64,000 nucleotides of DNA from Sulfuricurvum sp. (GCF_028688295.1 NZ_JAQTYM010000002.1:1-64000), one strand, 5' to 3'. Counted from the first letter of the stretch, positions 48,980-59,670 are shown. Notes: generated by a model from the sequence alone, not told the origin. Numbers and translations are program-made.

Positions 48980-50197
48980 ATGAAAAAAGAGGTTAAAAAA
49001 GTTGTTCTCGCCTATTCCGGCGGATTGGATACGAGTGTTATTTTAAAATGGCTCCAAGATGAGTATAAATGCGAAGTTGTCACTTTTACGGCCGATATCG
49101 GGCAAGGTGAAGAGGTAGAACCGGCTCGCGCCAAAGCGATCAGCCTCGGGATTAAACCTGAAAATATTTACATCGAAGACCTTCGTGAAGAGTTCGTACG
49201 CGATTACGTTTTCCCGATGTTTCGTGCCAATGCGATTTATGAGGGTGAATATTTGCTCGGAACATCGATTGCACGTCCTTTGATCGCAAAACGCCAAGCT
49301 GAAATTGCCCGCATCACGGGTGCCGATGCGGTCAGTCACGGTGCTACCGGAAAAGGAAATGACCAAGTTCGTTTTGAAATGGGTTACCTCGGACAAAATA
49401 GTGCGCTCACTATCATCGCACCTTGGCGTGAATGGGATTTGAACTCGAGAGAAAAGCTACTCGCGTATGCGGCAGAGCATGGAATCAAAATCGAAATGAG
49501 CGGTAAAAAATCTCCATATTCTATGGACGCCAACCTCCTTCACATTTCGTATGAGGGTGGAATTTTGGAAGATCCTGCTGCAGAACCTGAAGAGAGTATG
49601 TGGCGTTGGACGGTATCCCCTCAGGATGCACCTGATGAAGCAGAGTACATTGAAATTGGCTACGAAAAAGGAGATCCTATCAGCCTAAACGGCAAAGCAC
49701 TCTCCCCTGCTGTTATGTTGGAACAACTCAACATTATTGGAGGACGCCATGGGATAGGACGTGCCGATATCGTTGAAAACCGCTTTGTTGGAATGAAAAG
49801 TCGCGGTTGTTACGAAACTCCGGGGGGAACTATCATGATTAAAGCTCACCGTGCCATCGAATCATTGACACTAGATCGCGAAGAAGCTCACCTAAAAGAC
49901 GAGTTGATGCCACGTTATGCTAAACTCATTTATAATGGTTTCTGGTTTGCACCAGAACGGGAAATGCTCCAAGCGGCTATCGATAAGACCCAACAAAATG
50001 TACGTGGAAGCGTTCGATTGAAACTTTATAAAGGGAATATTATGGTTGTTGGACGCAGTTCGGATCTTTCACTCTTCAACCCTGAATACTGTACATTCGA
50101 AGAAGATTCTGTTTACGATCAAAAAGATGCAGGCGGATTTATCAAACTTAATGCACTCCGTTTTATCATTGCCGGTAAAGCACGAAAAAATAAATAA
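48980..50197 (+). CDS. argG: Argininosuccinate synthase
   Basis: 405 aa from the ATG at 48980, with AAGGA upstream; the track start is 9 codons longer. [15 protein letters not shown] pyrophosphatase loop, [15 protein letters not shown], and [20 protein letters not shown] are standard. It joins citrulline and aspartate with ATP in arginine synthesis. Full length. Confidence 0.97.
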   Translation: MKKEVKKVVLAYSGGLDTSVILKWLQDEYKCEVVTFTADIGQGEEVEPARAKAISLGIKPENIYIEDLREEFVRDYVFPMFRANAIYEGEYLLGTSIARPLIAKRQAEIARITGADAVSHGATGKGNDQVRFEMGYLGQNSALTIIAPWREWDLNSREKLLAYAAEHGIKIEMSGKKSPYSMDANLLHISYEGGILEDPAAEPEESMWRWTVSPQDAPDEAEYIEIGYEKGDPISLNGKALSPAVMLEQLNIIGGRHGIGRADIVENRFVGMKSRGCYETPGGTIMIKAHRAIESLTLDREEAHLKDELMPRYAKLIYNGFWFAPEREMLQAAIDKTQQNVRGSVRLKLYKGNIMVVGRSSDLSLFNPEYCTFEEDSVYDQKDAGGFIKLNALRFIIAGKARKNK

Positions 50198-50208
50198 GGA
50201 ATTTACGT

Positions 50209-50949
50209 ATGAGCATCATCAAAATAGATATGAATTCGGATGAGTTCCAAGCGGAACTCGAAAAAACGATCAAATTTACCGATAAAGTGGTCAGCCAATT
50301 TAATTGGGCATACAATCCACAAGAAGAGATCAACGAGGGTGTTCAACTCGGACTTGCTCGAAATAAGATGATGTATGGCAAACGTTTTTGCCCTTGTTAT
50401 ATGGTTGAAGAGGTAGAAGGCAAATATCAAAGTACTGATAATCGCCTCTGTCCTTGTACAACCGCCATTGAAAAAGAGCTTCCAGAGGAAGGTGTCTGCC
50501 ACTGTCAAATCTTCTGTACGCCAGAATTTGCAGCAGCTAAGCGCATGGAGATGGGAGTTGAAGAAGTCACCCATCAACACTCACGTGGATTAACTAAAGA
50601 AGAATGTGAAATGCTCTTGCACAAAAGTGATCTGGATAGTGACGAGTTAACATCTCTTTTTGAAGCACGTGAACTCGGTATGGTTAAATTTAAAGTAGTC
50701 GATGTTCGTGAATGGATGGAGTGGAAAATGGGACGTATTTCCGGAGCTGACGTATTGATACCGACGAGCAGCTTCTTCCAAACCCTTACTGAATCGAAAT
50801 TAGAGAAAGACGAAAACATTATCGTTTATTGTCATGTCGGAAGCCGAAGTGCCCATTGTCAACGTATCTTGTCAGATATGGGATACACTAAAGTTTCCAA
50901 TCTCGCGCACGGCATCGTCTCTTATGGCGGCGTAATCGTTCGCGGTTAA
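50209..50949 (+). CDS. Ferredoxin-thioredoxin reductase catalytic domain fused to rhodanese
   Basis: 246 aa. Residues ~55-110 hold the FTR catalytic-chain signature CPC-x17-CPC-x13-CHC, which in plants and cyanobacteria binds a 4Fe-4S cluster next to a redox disulfide. Residues ~155-246 form a rhodanese domain: VDVREWMEWKMGRISGA and active-site Cys in VYCHVGSRS. The fusion suggests electrons from ferredoxin are used on a persulfide or disulfide substrate, consistent with sulfur metabolism. No FTR variable-chain gene is seen. Twelve bases from argG and rplI on each side, so part of a run of genes. Confidence 0.87.
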   Translation: MSIIKIDMNSDEFQAELEKTIKFTDKVVSQFNWAYNPQEEINEGVQLGLARNKMMYGKRFCPCYMVEEVEGKYQSTDNRLCPCTTAIEKELPEEGVCHCQIFCTPEFAAAKRMEMGVEEVTHQHSRGLTKEECEMLLHKSDLDSDELTSLFEARELGMVKFKVVDVREWMEWKMGRISGADVLIPTSSFFQTLTESKLEKDENIIVYCHVGSRSAHCQRILSDMGYTKVSNLAHGIVSYGGVIVRG

Positions 50950-50961
50950 TCAAGGATTAAA

Positions 50962-51408
50962 ATGAAAGTATTATTGACAAAAGATGTTAAAGGAGTCGGA
51001 AAATCCGGCGAGATCAAAGAGGTAGCAGATGGCTACGGTAAAAATTTTTTAATCGGAAAAGGGTTAGCATTTGCTGCAACCCATGAAGTTTTAAAAAAAT
51101 ATGAGTCAGAACAAAAGAAGAAAGCTGCCCACGAGGCAGCAGAAATTGAACGTCTTAATGCTACTAAAACGCAGCTTGCTGATATTAAAGTAGTGATTTC
51201 AAAAAAACTGGGTAATACCGGCCATTTATTTGGTGCTGTTACTAAAGAAGAAATTACAGATGCGTTAAAAATTCAACATAATATTGAAATCGATAAAAAA
51301 GAACTTGATGCAAAACACGGCATTAAAACAACCGGTTTGCACGACTTGGACCTCAAGCTCGGTCACGGCATTCACGCGATACTTCATCTAGAGATCAAAG
51401 GTGAATAA
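50962..51408 (+). CDS. rplI: 50S ribosomal protein L9
   Basis: 148 aa. [35 protein letters not shown] is the diagnostic N-domain, followed by the long connecting helix and C-domain. Stop overlaps era by 8 bp. Confidence 0.97.
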   Translation: MKVLLTKDVKGVGKSGEIKEVADGYGKNFLIGKGLAFAATHEVLKKYESEQKKKAAHEAAEIERLNATKTQLADIKVVISKKLGNTGHLFGAVTKEEITDALKIQHNIEIDKKELDAKHGIKTTGLHDLDLKLGHGIHAILHLEIKGE

Positions 51409-52279
51409 AGCAGGATTTGTTGCCCTCGTCGGGCGACCCAATGCAGGAAAAAGTACCCTAATGAACTGGATTTTGGGTGAAAAAATCGCTCTTGTCAGCC
51501 ATAAAGCGAATGCAACCCGTAAACGTTCTAACGCTATCGTTATGCACAATGATGATCAGATTATTTTCGTTGATACGCCTGGGCTCCATCAGGCTGAAAA
51601 ACTGCTCAATCAATACATGCTCGAAGAAGCACTCAAAGCAATTGGAGATTGTGATGTTGTCGTTTATTTGGCACCTGCATCTGATAAAACAATTCATTAT
51701 GAAAAGTTTTTGGAAATCAATTCTGACAAACGTAAGCATATTATCGTTTTGAGTAAAATTGATCAAATTTCACAGGCTGAACTCCTCAAAAAAATCGGTG
51801 AATACAACCGCTTTAGCGACCATTTTCTGGCTCTAATTCCAATGTCTGTCACTAAAAATGTCGGAAAAAAAGACCTACTCGACACCCTTGTTAAACATCT
51901 CGATGAATCTCCTTATCTCTACGACCCTGAAAACATTACAACAGAAATGATACGTACCATTTACAAAGAATTTATCCGTGAAGCAATTTTCGATAATATC
52001 AGCGATGAAATTCCTTACGAATCCGATGTCATCATCGATAAAATTGATGAGGATACGCCAGTAGAACATATTCGTGCGACTATAATTGTTGAAAAGGATT
52101 CCCAAAAAGGTATTATTATCGGCAAAGGTGGGGCGGCCATCAAGCGAATTGGACAAAACGCCCGAGAAAAAATTGAGCGATTAGCCTCAAAACCAGTATA
52201 CCTTGAACTTTTCGTTTCAGTTAAAAAAGGGTGGACTAGTGATAAAAAATTCTTAAGTGATCTAGGATACGAATGGTAA
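51401..52279 (+). CDS. era: GTPase Era
   Basis: 292 aa from a GTG. G1 [17 protein letters not shown], a base-specificity SKID and a C-terminal KH domain ([19 protein letters not shown]) that binds 16S rRNA. It matures the 30S subunit. Overlaps genes on both sides. Confidence 0.96.
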   Translation: MNKAGFVALVGRPNAGKSTLMNWILGEKIALVSHKANATRKRSNAIVMHNDDQIIFVDTPGLHQAEKLLNQYMLEEALKAIGDCDVVVYLAPASDKTIHYEKFLEINSDKRKHIIVLSKIDQISQAELLKKIGEYNRFSDHFLALIPMSVTKNVGKKDLLDTLVKHLDESPYLYDPENITTEMIRTIYKEFIREAIFDNISDEIPYESDVIIDKIDEDTPVEHIRATIIVEKDSQKGIIIGKGGAAIKRIGQNAREKIERLASKPVYLELFVSVKKGWTSDKKFLSDLGYEW

Positions 52280-53226
52280 AGGCGTTTCTTATTTCGATAG
52301 CGTCCTTGACACTATTGCTTTCGGAAGACTCATTTATGCTCTATAAAAGCGGTGGAAAAAAACTGCTCGAGCAAGAGATGAGTAATCCTTCCTATTGGTC
52401 AGGCTCACTATTGAAGAAAGATCTTCGTTTTGGTTATTTTGAACGTGCATTATCCCTGCTTACTGTCAATAAAGACAAAGGCTTACTTGAACTCTATACT
52501 CCGGATTCTCAAAAACGATTTTCACTGAAAAAAAAGTACAGTGCATTAACCGGTAAAAATGCTGGTGATAAAAAAAGAGAAGGTGATTTAAAAACACCTA
52601 TTGGTATTTACACCTTTACTGAAAAGAAAAAAACCGTTGACCAATTTTATGGTCCCATGGCATTCGTCACCTCATATCCTAATTTATATGACAAAATTCG
52701 TGGTAAAAGCGGTGATGGTATCTGGGTGCACGGAGTCCCTCTGAATGGTTCGCGTGATCCCTTCACACGTGGATGCGTTGCCATCAATAATGATGACTTA
52801 CTCCAATTAGATAAAAATATTAATCTTTCCAATACCCTTTTAATCATCGATTCTTCTCTCAAACAAGGGGTAAGTTCAAATGTATATTCAATTATTTTAG
52901 CAGGACTTTACCAATGGAAATCTTCATGGATCAACAACGATATTGATACCTATTTATCATTTTATGACCCCACTTTTAAACGTTCCGATGACATGAGTTT
53001 CAACCAATTTAAATCTTACAAAGAACGCATTTTTGCTAAAAACGAAAACAAAACTATCTCTTTCAATGAAATCAACATTATTCCTTACCCTGGTGAAGCA
53101 CGTAACCTTTTTTTAGTTACGTTTTATCAAATATATTCAAGCGATAGCTATCAATCTAAAGGGGATAAAGCATTACTTATCCGAATCAATAAAGACCAAG
53201 CCATTTCTATCATAACTGAAGACTAA
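52273..53226 (+). CDS. L,D-carboxypeptidase/transpeptidase, Csd6/Pgp2-like
   Basis: 317 aa. Signal peptide to ~20. YkuD domain (~60-200) with the active-site motif HGVPLNGSRDPFTRGCVAI, Cys nucleophile and His. The last ~110 residues look like an NTF2-like pocket (YQWKSSWINNDIDTYLSFYDPTFK). This two-domain form is that of Helicobacter Csd6 and Campylobacter Pgp2, which trim tetrapeptide stems to tripeptides and set helical shape. It overlaps era by 7 bp, an arrangement I recall from H. pylori too. Csd4-like gene follows. Confidence 0.87.
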   Translation: MVKAFLISIASLTLLLSEDSFMLYKSGGKKLLEQEMSNPSYWSGSLLKKDLRFGYFERALSLLTVNKDKGLLELYTPDSQKRFSLKKKYSALTGKNAGDKKREGDLKTPIGIYTFTEKKKTVDQFYGPMAFVTSYPNLYDKIRGKSGDGIWVHGVPLNGSRDPFTRGCVAINNDDLLQLDKNINLSNTLLIIDSSLKQGVSSNVYSIILAGLYQWKSSWINNDIDTYLSFYDPTFKRSDDMSFNQFKSYKERIFAKNENKTISFNEINIIPYPGEARNLFLVTFYQIYSSDSYQSKGDKALLIRINKDQAISIITED

Positions 53227-53229
53227 CGG

Positions 53230-54522
53230 ATGAAACTGCCGTTCTTCATTGTTCTATTAATAAGTCATACCTTAAGTGCAGATCCATTTAGACTTATTAA
53301 AAAAGAGAGCCTTACTGAGTCATCTCCAACGCTCCTTGTAATTGGAGGAATTCATGGAAATGAACCAGGAAGTTATTTTGCCACTGCATTACTCGCACAG
53401 TACTACCAAATTGAAAGAGGAAATGTTTGGATTGTACCGAATTTAAACCAACCCAGTATTCAGAACGACAATCGTGGTATCTACGGTGACATGAATCGTA
53501 AATTTGCTGAAATCAATCCTAATGATCCCGATTACGATGCTGTTGATCAAATTAAGAAGATTATTCTTTCTCCTGAAGTCGGTCTTATTTTAAACCTTCA
53601 TGATGGTCACGGTTTCTATCGTAAAGAGTATCAAAATACTATTTTCAATCCAAATTCATGGGGGCAAACCTGCGTTATCGATCAAGGAATATTAGAGGGG
53701 CCTCATCCCTTTGGAAACTTAAATGATATAGCATCCAAAGTAAGCCAATTACTCAACGAAAACTTAATTGAAAATCACCATTATTTTGATGTACGTAATA
53801 CCAATACCCGTTTTGATGACGAAGCAATGAAACATTCTTTAACCTATTTTGCAGTGATAAATAATAAACCTGCATTTGCTATCGAAACAAGTAAAAATCT
53901 TCCAACACTTCATCACAAGGTGTTTTATCAACTCCGTGCAATAGAAAGTTATATGCAGATAATGGGTATTCAGTTTAAAACGTCTCTGATACTTAGCCCA
54001 GAAGAAATCGAAAAAATACTCAAAAACGATGGAAACTTAACAATTAACAATGATTTTTATTTAAATTTAAAAGATTTAAAAAACACTTTAAGTTTCATTC
54101 CGCTACAATCGAAGAATAACGATTTTAAGTTTTCACATCCACTCGGGAGTTTTCGAAAAAATCATTCTGGGTATGATCTTTTTATTGGTAACAAAAAGAT
54201 AAGTACTCTTATCCCAAGTTACCATTTGAAAGAGAACTGTTCTACGTACATTTCGCTCTTCATTGACGGAAAACATGAACATATCCCTTTTGCTTCAGAT
54301 TTTTTTGTAAATGCCGATTTTGAGATTATCAATAACGATCCTAACATACGTGTTAACATCATCGGTTATACTAACTCAAAAGTAAAAGATGAGAGTAACA
54401 TACGGATCAAGTTAAGCGATATAGACACTAAATATGCTATTGATAGCCATAAAAAAAGCTATAGGATTGAATTTTATCGGCAAAACTGTTTCTGCGGAAT
54501 GGTTCTTGTACATTTTAAATAG
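53230..54522 (+). CDS. M14-type D,L-carboxypeptidase, Csd4/Pgp1-like
   Basis: 430 aa. Signal peptide LPFFIVLLISHTLSA, then a zinc carboxypeptidase domain: H42-x2-E45 in GGIHGNEPGSY, the third ligand in LNLHDGHGFY, and the catalytic Glu in AFAIETSKNLP. Two further small domains follow (~255-430). It matches Csd4/Pgp1, which cut tripeptides to dipeptides and are needed for helical shape. In H. pylori Csd4 the first zinc ligand is reported as Gln; here it is the classic His. Pairing with the upstream gene gives successive trimming steps. Confidence 0.87.
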   Translation: MKLPFFIVLLISHTLSADPFRLIKKESLTESSPTLLVIGGIHGNEPGSYFATALLAQYYQIERGNVWIVPNLNQPSIQNDNRGIYGDMNRKFAEINPNDPDYDAVDQIKKIILSPEVGLILNLHDGHGFYRKEYQNTIFNPNSWGQTCVIDQGILEGPHPFGNLNDIASKVSQLLNENLIENHHYFDVRNTNTRFDDEAMKHSLTYFAVINNKPAFAIETSKNLPTLHHKVFYQLRAIESYMQIMGIQFKTSLILSPEEIEKILKNDGNLTINNDFYLNLKDLKNTLSFIPLQSKNNDFKFSHPLGSFRKNHSGYDLFIGNKKISTLIPSYHLKENCSTYISLFIDGKHEHIPFASDFFVNADFEIINNDPNIRVNIIGYTNSKVKDESNIRIKLSDIDTKYAIDSHKKSYRIEFYRQNCFCGMVLVHFK

Positions 54523-54530
54523 GAAAGAGG

Positions 54531-56066
54531 ATGAATAAACACCAACAACAAACCTATTCAACCATCGTATCAGCGGATCCTTATAAAGGCGACTTCTACG
54601 TCGGTACATTTAATACTATTTCTAGTATTGCATCTCCTTCTTTTTCAAAAGACCAATATAGTGTATCTTTTTTAAACACAAAAGGATTTATTTCAGCCCT
54701 CATAGGAATTAGTAAAAATATTCCTGATGATGATATCTATGATGCTCTTGAGAATAAAGTATATGAAGAACTTGCGTTGGATATGGCCGTTGAATACCAT
54801 ATTCGTTATGTTGAAGCGCTACATCGAAGTACCGAGGGAGATCGATTTTTTCATGTTTTTGTAGTAGATCCACTTACATTAGAACAAGAATACGTAAAAA
54901 TTGTCGATTCCATCAAATACATTGATCAACTTATTCCTGTACCGTTATTATTAAAATCACTCTACGTAAAAGAAATCATTGACTCCTCTGATGTACATTG
55001 TTTTATTTATTTTCAAGAAAACGATTCTTTTTTCTGTATCTATAACGAGCAAGAATTTATTTACACCAAATCTTTAAAATTTTCTCTTTTGCACATGCAC
55101 GAACGATTTTGTGAACTGATTGGTGAACAAATTGATTTTAACAGCTTTCAAATCATGCTTTCGACAGAAGGTCTTAATACTTCAAACTCTGATTATCAAA
55201 AAAATCTCATCAAACTTTTTGGTGAGATTTTTCTCCATATTAGCGATATCATGGCATACGCAAAAAGAGCTTATGATATTAAAAGATTTGATGAAATTTT
55301 CATTGGAACAAGCGTTGGAAGCGTCCTCGGCTTAGATGAATACGCACAAACCTATCTAGGATTAAAAACAGCCCCTTTTGAATTTGATTACGGTTTTAAC
55401 ACTAATGGCCTAAATGTTGATCAAATTCATCAACTAATGCACCTCTATGGACGACTTCAAGCAGAAGAGCGTTATGAATGTAATTTCACTATATTTCACA
55501 GACCTCCCCCTTTTGCGAAGCGTGAAAGTGGCAAGCTTATTTTAATTGCAGCTGCTTCTTTAGCTGGAGCACTACTTTATCCAGGAGTTTATTGGGGATT
55601 GTCTTACGTAGAAGAATTTCACCATGCAGTTTTGAGTAAAGAATACGCACAGGTTCATATCGAAAAAACAGAACGTGAGGCAATAATAAATCTTAAAAAT
55701 GCTAATAAAAATGCAGCACAAGTACTTTTAGATGAAGAAAAAACTGCTTACAAACAAAAACAAGACACTTTGGTTCAAGTACACGAGAAAAAAGTCGATT
55801 ATCCAATGAAAGCTAAAATCATTTCTGATTTTACCCGTAGCTTTAATCAATACAGAGTTCAACTTAAAACAGTGGCTTATATTGAAAACAATGTAAGTAA
55901 AACCTTTATTTTTGGATTAACATCCACAAAAACGCAAGACATAACTGCTCTTTTGAAAAATTTAACGGATAGTAAACGTGATAAATACACTTTTAACCTT
56001 GAACTTATCTCTTACGATGAAGAAGAGAAATCCTATTTAAGTGAACTCAAGGCGGTAATCAAATGA
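54531..56066 (+). CDS. MshI-like pilus assembly protein (PilM-PilN/GspL-type fusion)
   Basis: 511 aa. A long cytoplasmic part (~1-340) of mixed alpha/beta character without clear ATP motifs, one membrane helix (LILIAAASLAGALLYPGVYW, ~342), then a coiled coil and small periplasmic domain. This cytoplasm-helix-periplasm design is that of GspL, i.e. PilM and PilN in one chain, and it opens an MSHA-like gene order. Sequence similarity is weak, so the name rests on design and context. Confidence 0.7.
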   Translation: MNKHQQQTYSTIVSADPYKGDFYVGTFNTISSIASPSFSKDQYSVSFLNTKGFISALIGISKNIPDDDIYDALENKVYEELALDMAVEYHIRYVEALHRSTEGDRFFHVFVVDPLTLEQEYVKIVDSIKYIDQLIPVPLLLKSLYVKEIIDSSDVHCFIYFQENDSFFCIYNEQEFIYTKSLKFSLLHMHERFCELIGEQIDFNSFQIMLSTEGLNTSNSDYQKNLIKLFGEIFLHISDIMAYAKRAYDIKRFDEIFIGTSVGSVLGLDEYAQTYLGLKTAPFEFDYGFNTNGLNVDQIHQLMHLYGRLQAEERYECNFTIFHRPPPFAKRESGKLILIAAASLAGALLYPGVYWGLSYVEEFHHAVLSKEYAQVHIEKTEREAIINLKNANKNAAQVLLDEEKTAYKQKQDTLVQVHEKKVDYPMKAKIISDFTRSFNQYRVQLKTVAYIENNVSKTFIFGLTSTKTQDITALLKNLTDSKRDKYTFNLELISYDEEEKSYLSELKAVIK

Positions 56067-56698
56067 AACTTCAAATCGAAGACTACCTTTATTCTTTAGA
56101 TCAATCACTTTCGCAAAAAACAGAACGCGATAAAATGATGCTTTATGTCATGATATTTGCTTCGTTATTTGCATTTTCTTACTTATTATTTTGGGACAGC
56201 TCTGAAGCAAGTTTTCAAGTTTCGCATGAAAAAGCGCTTAAAGTTGAAAATGACCTCAATATTGATAAAGACTACTTAACCCTTAATCCGCCTGAGCGTA
56301 TTATACAAATTGAGCAAGAAACCGTAGAAATACAAAGACAGCATACTCTCTACATTCAATACAACACTTACATAAAAGAGCAGTTAGAACAGATTTCTTC
56401 TCTTTATTATGATGAAAAAGTTTGGGGCGCATACCTCGATTCAATTTCACGTTATGCACGTACTTATAATGTCAAATTAGTGGAATTTGGAAACACACTT
56501 CAAATTGACAACAGCTCATTCGGACACGTATTAGATATTTCTATAGCATCTGAGGGAGCATATAAAAATACCTTGAAATTCATTAATGCCCTTGAGCAAA
56601 GTCAATTGGTTGTTGATCTTCATGATTTTAATATTACCGCTGATGAAAAGCTAAAAGGTGATCTCAATATCTCAGTATGGGGGATCGTAAGACAATGA
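56063..56698 (+). CDS. MshJ-like/PilO-GspM-type protein
   Basis: 211 aa. One N-terminal membrane helix (LYVMIFASLFAFSYLLFW), a coiled coil, and a C-terminal ferredoxin-like domain (YKNTLKFINALEQSQLVVDLHDF) as in PilO. It should dimerise with the upstream protein to form the alignment platform. Overlaps both neighbours (ATGA). Confidence 0.75.
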   Translation: MKLQIEDYLYSLDQSLSQKTERDKMMLYVMIFASLFAFSYLLFWDSSEASFQVSHEKALKVENDLNIDKDYLTLNPPERIIQIEQETVEIQRQHTLYIQYNTYIKEQLEQISSLYYDEKVWGAYLDSISRYARTYNVKLVEFGNTLQIDNSSFGHVLDISIASEGAYKNTLKFINALEQSQLVVDLHDFNITADEKLKGDLNISVWGIVRQ

Positions 56699-57198
56699 AA
56701 AAACACATACTTTTAGGATTAATATGTGGGACACTACACGCTGCAGTAGTCATTCCAACTATCTCGAATAGTACAACAGTACTACAGCCGCAAAATGATA
56801 AAGAGCTCGCGTGGGTTGATGAGCAGATTCAAGCCATTTTACCTTCTCGAGTTGGTGTGCCAGAAGGGTTTATTAATTCACTGCGTGATCCTATGAAAAT
56901 GAAAAAAACTCTTCCCTCTGCGGCTAATGGGTCAAAGCTTCTTGCTCCTCCAAAATTAGGGATAGGAATAGACGTTTTAACTATGCCAAAAGTTATCGAT
57001 GTGCCACTACGTCTACTAGCTATTATGAATAAAACCGTCTTGATCAACGGTAAATGGTATAAAGTAGGAGACAGTGTCCGAAACTTCACCCTTTCTGAAG
57101 TAAAACAAAATTCTGTTTTACTTATTGGGAAAAAAGATCAAAAGCTTATTTTGTTTTTAACGAAACAAAATAATAACATTAAAATAACCACTAAATAG
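56695..57198 (+). CDS. MshK/PilP-like periplasmic protein
   Basis: 167 aa from the ATG at 56695 overlapping the previous stop. Signal peptide KKHILLGLICGTLHA, then a short linker and a small beta-rich domain ending in VLINGKWYKVGDSVRNFTLSEVKQNSVLLI, typical of PilP/GspC homology regions that contact the secretin. Confidence 0.75.
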   Translation: MKKHILLGLICGTLHAAVVIPTISNSTTVLQPQNDKELAWVDEQIQAILPSRVGVPEGFINSLRDPMKMKKTLPSAANGSKLLAPPKLGIGIDVLTMPKVIDVPLRLLAIMNKTVLINGKWYKVGDSVRNFTLSEVKQNSVLLIGKKDQKLILFLTKQNNNIKITTK

Positions 57199-57207
57199 GA
57201 AAGTATC

Positions 57208-58857
57208 ATGACATCTATAATTAAACACCATGCACGAGCGTTTATGTTATCCGTTGCTACGGCTGCACTGCTCTCTCCTACGGTACACGCAGATTGCACC
57301 TACGAACTCTTTAATATTTCGTCGGTAAAAGGGACCAGCGTAGGAGAATTTGTAGACCAACTCAGTGATGAGTGTGGTATGAGTGTCATTGTTACCGATG
57401 AACAGGCTGAAAATGTTCTGAAAAAACCTATGAACAAAACATTTTTGAAGAATCTCACTATTAATGAAGTGTTTGATTTGATTATTAAAGAAAATAATCT
57501 TCAATACACACTTCAAAATAATGTGCTGAAAATCTCTTATTTAACCACAAAGACCTATAATATAGATTATATTACCACAGAACGAAAAGGGACAGGAAGT
57601 ACCAATATACGATTAAGTTCCAATTCTGGTACAGCAGCAGGAGCTGCTAGTGGTTCGGCCAAAGGCACAGGTGCCAACAATGCTTCTTCCGAGTCAGGAA
57701 CCAATATTTCAACCATAGATGAGGTGAAATTTTGGGATACATTAGAGCAAGAAGTTAAAAGTATCCTTAGCCGCCCAGAAGATGATTATAAACAAAATAA
57801 CACTCTAAATCAAGTATTAGATACAAAAGCTGACCCAACAAAAGCACCAGAACAAGATTCACACCACAATATCTTCATCAATAAAAGTGCCGGCTTAGTA
57901 ACAGTAACAGGGACTGGAAAGCAAATTCAAAGACTTGATGGCTATATCAATGAATTACAGAAAAAAATGCATACACAAGTCCTAATTGATGTTAAGATGT
58001 ACAGTGTCGTCTTTAGTGATGGCGCTTCAACAGGTATTGACTGGTCGCAACTGTACGCACTCCAAAACATTGATTTAAGTTTCAATAGATTTAATCTACA
58101 TAATGCTGCTGGATTTAAAGCGACATCAGAAGGTACTACTAATATTATGTTCCCATATAGTGAAGTTTCTCCTTTACCTGGTGTAAATATTGGAACCAAC
58201 ATTTTTCAACTTGGAGCAAAAGGAAGTTTGAACGAAGTGGTTAAGTTTTTGAAAACCCAAGGAGACGTTTACTCCATCTCTAATCCAAAAATTTTAACGC
58301 TTAATAATCAACCTGCTCTTATTACTGCAGGAACAGAATTATTTTATAAAACAAAAAGTAGTTCTACTCTTGCCGGTGGAACAACAGGAACAACCTCACA
58401 AACTGATATTGTTAGTTCAGTTTTTTCGGGTGTTTTATTAGATATTACTCCTGAAATTGCTGGCGATGGAAGTATCACGTTACGTATTAATCCATCAATA
58501 TCAGAAACAGCGAGTGAAATATCAACCAATAATTCAACACGCGACATGCCACCTGACTTGAGTCGTCGTCAAATCTCTTCAGTTATTACGGTTAAAGATG
58601 GAAGCCGTGTCATTCTAGGAGGCTTAATCAATACTAAAAATGTTCAAGATGACAACAAAGTTCCTTTTTTAGGTGATATTCCGGTATTAGGATACCTTTT
58701 TAAACGTGAAGCAATGAGTAAACGTACAGAAGAAATTGTTATTATTATCGAACCACATATTATCAAAAAAGAGAAAGATACCATTAGTTTAGGTGATTTA
58801 GGTTACACACGACTAGGTAGACAAATTGAAGAAGAAGCAAAGCAAGAAAGCAAGTAA
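57208..58857 (+). CDS. mshL: Secretin, MshL/PilQ type
   Basis: 549 aa. Signal peptide to ~28, an STN-like domain (~40-105), a Ser/Gly/Ala-rich linker (~125-165), an N-domain, then the secretin core (~330-540) with VYSISNPKILTLNNQPALI, LRINPSISE, and VILGGLINTKNVQDDNKVPFLGDIPVLGYLF. It would form the outer-membrane gate of the pilus or secretion machine. Confidence 0.92.
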   Translation: MTSIIKHHARAFMLSVATAALLSPTVHADCTYELFNISSVKGTSVGEFVDQLSDECGMSVIVTDEQAENVLKKPMNKTFLKNLTINEVFDLIIKENNLQYTLQNNVLKISYLTTKTYNIDYITTERKGTGSTNIRLSSNSGTAAGAASGSAKGTGANNASSESGTNISTIDEVKFWDTLEQEVKSILSRPEDDYKQNNTLNQVLDTKADPTKAPEQDSHHNIFINKSAGLVTVTGTGKQIQRLDGYINELQKKMHTQVLIDVKMYSVVFSDGASTGIDWSQLYALQNIDLSFNRFNLHNAAGFKATSEGTTNIMFPYSEVSPLPGVNIGTNIFQLGAKGSLNEVVKFLKTQGDVYSISNPKILTLNNQPALITAGTELFYKTKSSSTLAGGTTGTTSQTDIVSSVFSGVLLDITPEIAGDGSITLRINPSISETASEISTNNSTRDMPPDLSRRQISSVITVKDGSRVILGGLINTKNVQDDNKVPFLGDIPVLGYLFKREAMSKRTEEIVIIIEPHIIKKEKDTISLGDLGYTRLGRQIEEEAKQESK

Positions 58858-58860
58858 CGG

Positions 58861-59670
58861 ATGGAGAACTCTCTTTTCTCAAAACCGCGTGAACTCTTTT
58901 TAGATATTGTCAATCCAAGGGATTATGTCCAGATTGACAGTGTCTCTCATATGTATCAATCGCTAAAAAGTTCTGTCCAAAAACCATTAAAAATGATTCT
59001 TCTATACGGCCGACCAGGGACTGGTAAAAGCATGTTGTTGCATAAATTGCATCACGACTTATCAAAACATCAAAAAGTTCATATGATTTCTACTCCAATC
59101 ATTGATGAAGAGGATTTTTTACGGGTATTAGCGCAAAATATTTTTGGACATGCTCCTCGCGAGACAATGACATTGACACGTTTTTTAGAAATTTCTTCAG
59201 CTCTTTCTATGAATCCAATTCCTATTGTCTTATTGGACGAAGCTCAATTGTACAGCTCTGCTTTAATGGAAAAAATCCGTCTTATTTCTGATGCAAGATC
59301 AATTAAATTCGTCATCACACTGCACAAAACAGACAAAGAAGACATCATCGCAAAAGAGCATTTTCAAACACGAATATGGGAAAGTGTTGAATTACAAAAC
59401 GCAACCGCTGAAGAGTTAAAAATATATGTTCAAAAAAAGCTCTTAAAGGCCAACTGTTTTGATGTTGCCAATATGTTTAATGACAAAAACATGAAATTAG
59501 TAGCATCTCTAACCAATGGGAACTACCGAGAAACTAATAAATTGCTTTTTTCGCTGTTTAGCCTGTACTGCTGGTATGAAGAAAACAATCCAAATCTTAT
59601 TAAGTACAATTCTATCAAATCAAAATGGATTGAAATGGCAGCTATTCATACGGGGCTCATACATGCTTGA
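58861..59670 (+). CDS. mshM: MshM/ExeA-type AAA ATPase
   Basis: 269 aa. Walker A YGRPGTGKSMLLHKL (~48), Walker B IVLLDEAQL (~122), and an ExeA-like C-terminal helical region. It helps assemble the secretin. No peptidoglycan-binding tail is fused, as in MshM. Overlaps the next gene by 8 bp. Confidence 0.88.
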   Translation: MENSLFSKPRELFLDIVNPRDYVQIDSVSHMYQSLKSSVQKPLKMILLYGRPGTGKSMLLHKLHHDLSKHQKVHMISTPIIDEEDFLRVLAQNIFGHAPRETMTLTRFLEISSALSMNPIPIVLLDEAQLYSSALMEKIRLISDARSIKFVITLHKTDKEDIIAKEHFQTRIWESVELQNATAEELKIYVQKKLLKANCFDVANMFNDKNMKLVASLTNGNYRETNKLLFSLFSLYCWYEENNPNLIKYNSIKSKWIEMAAIHTGLIHA

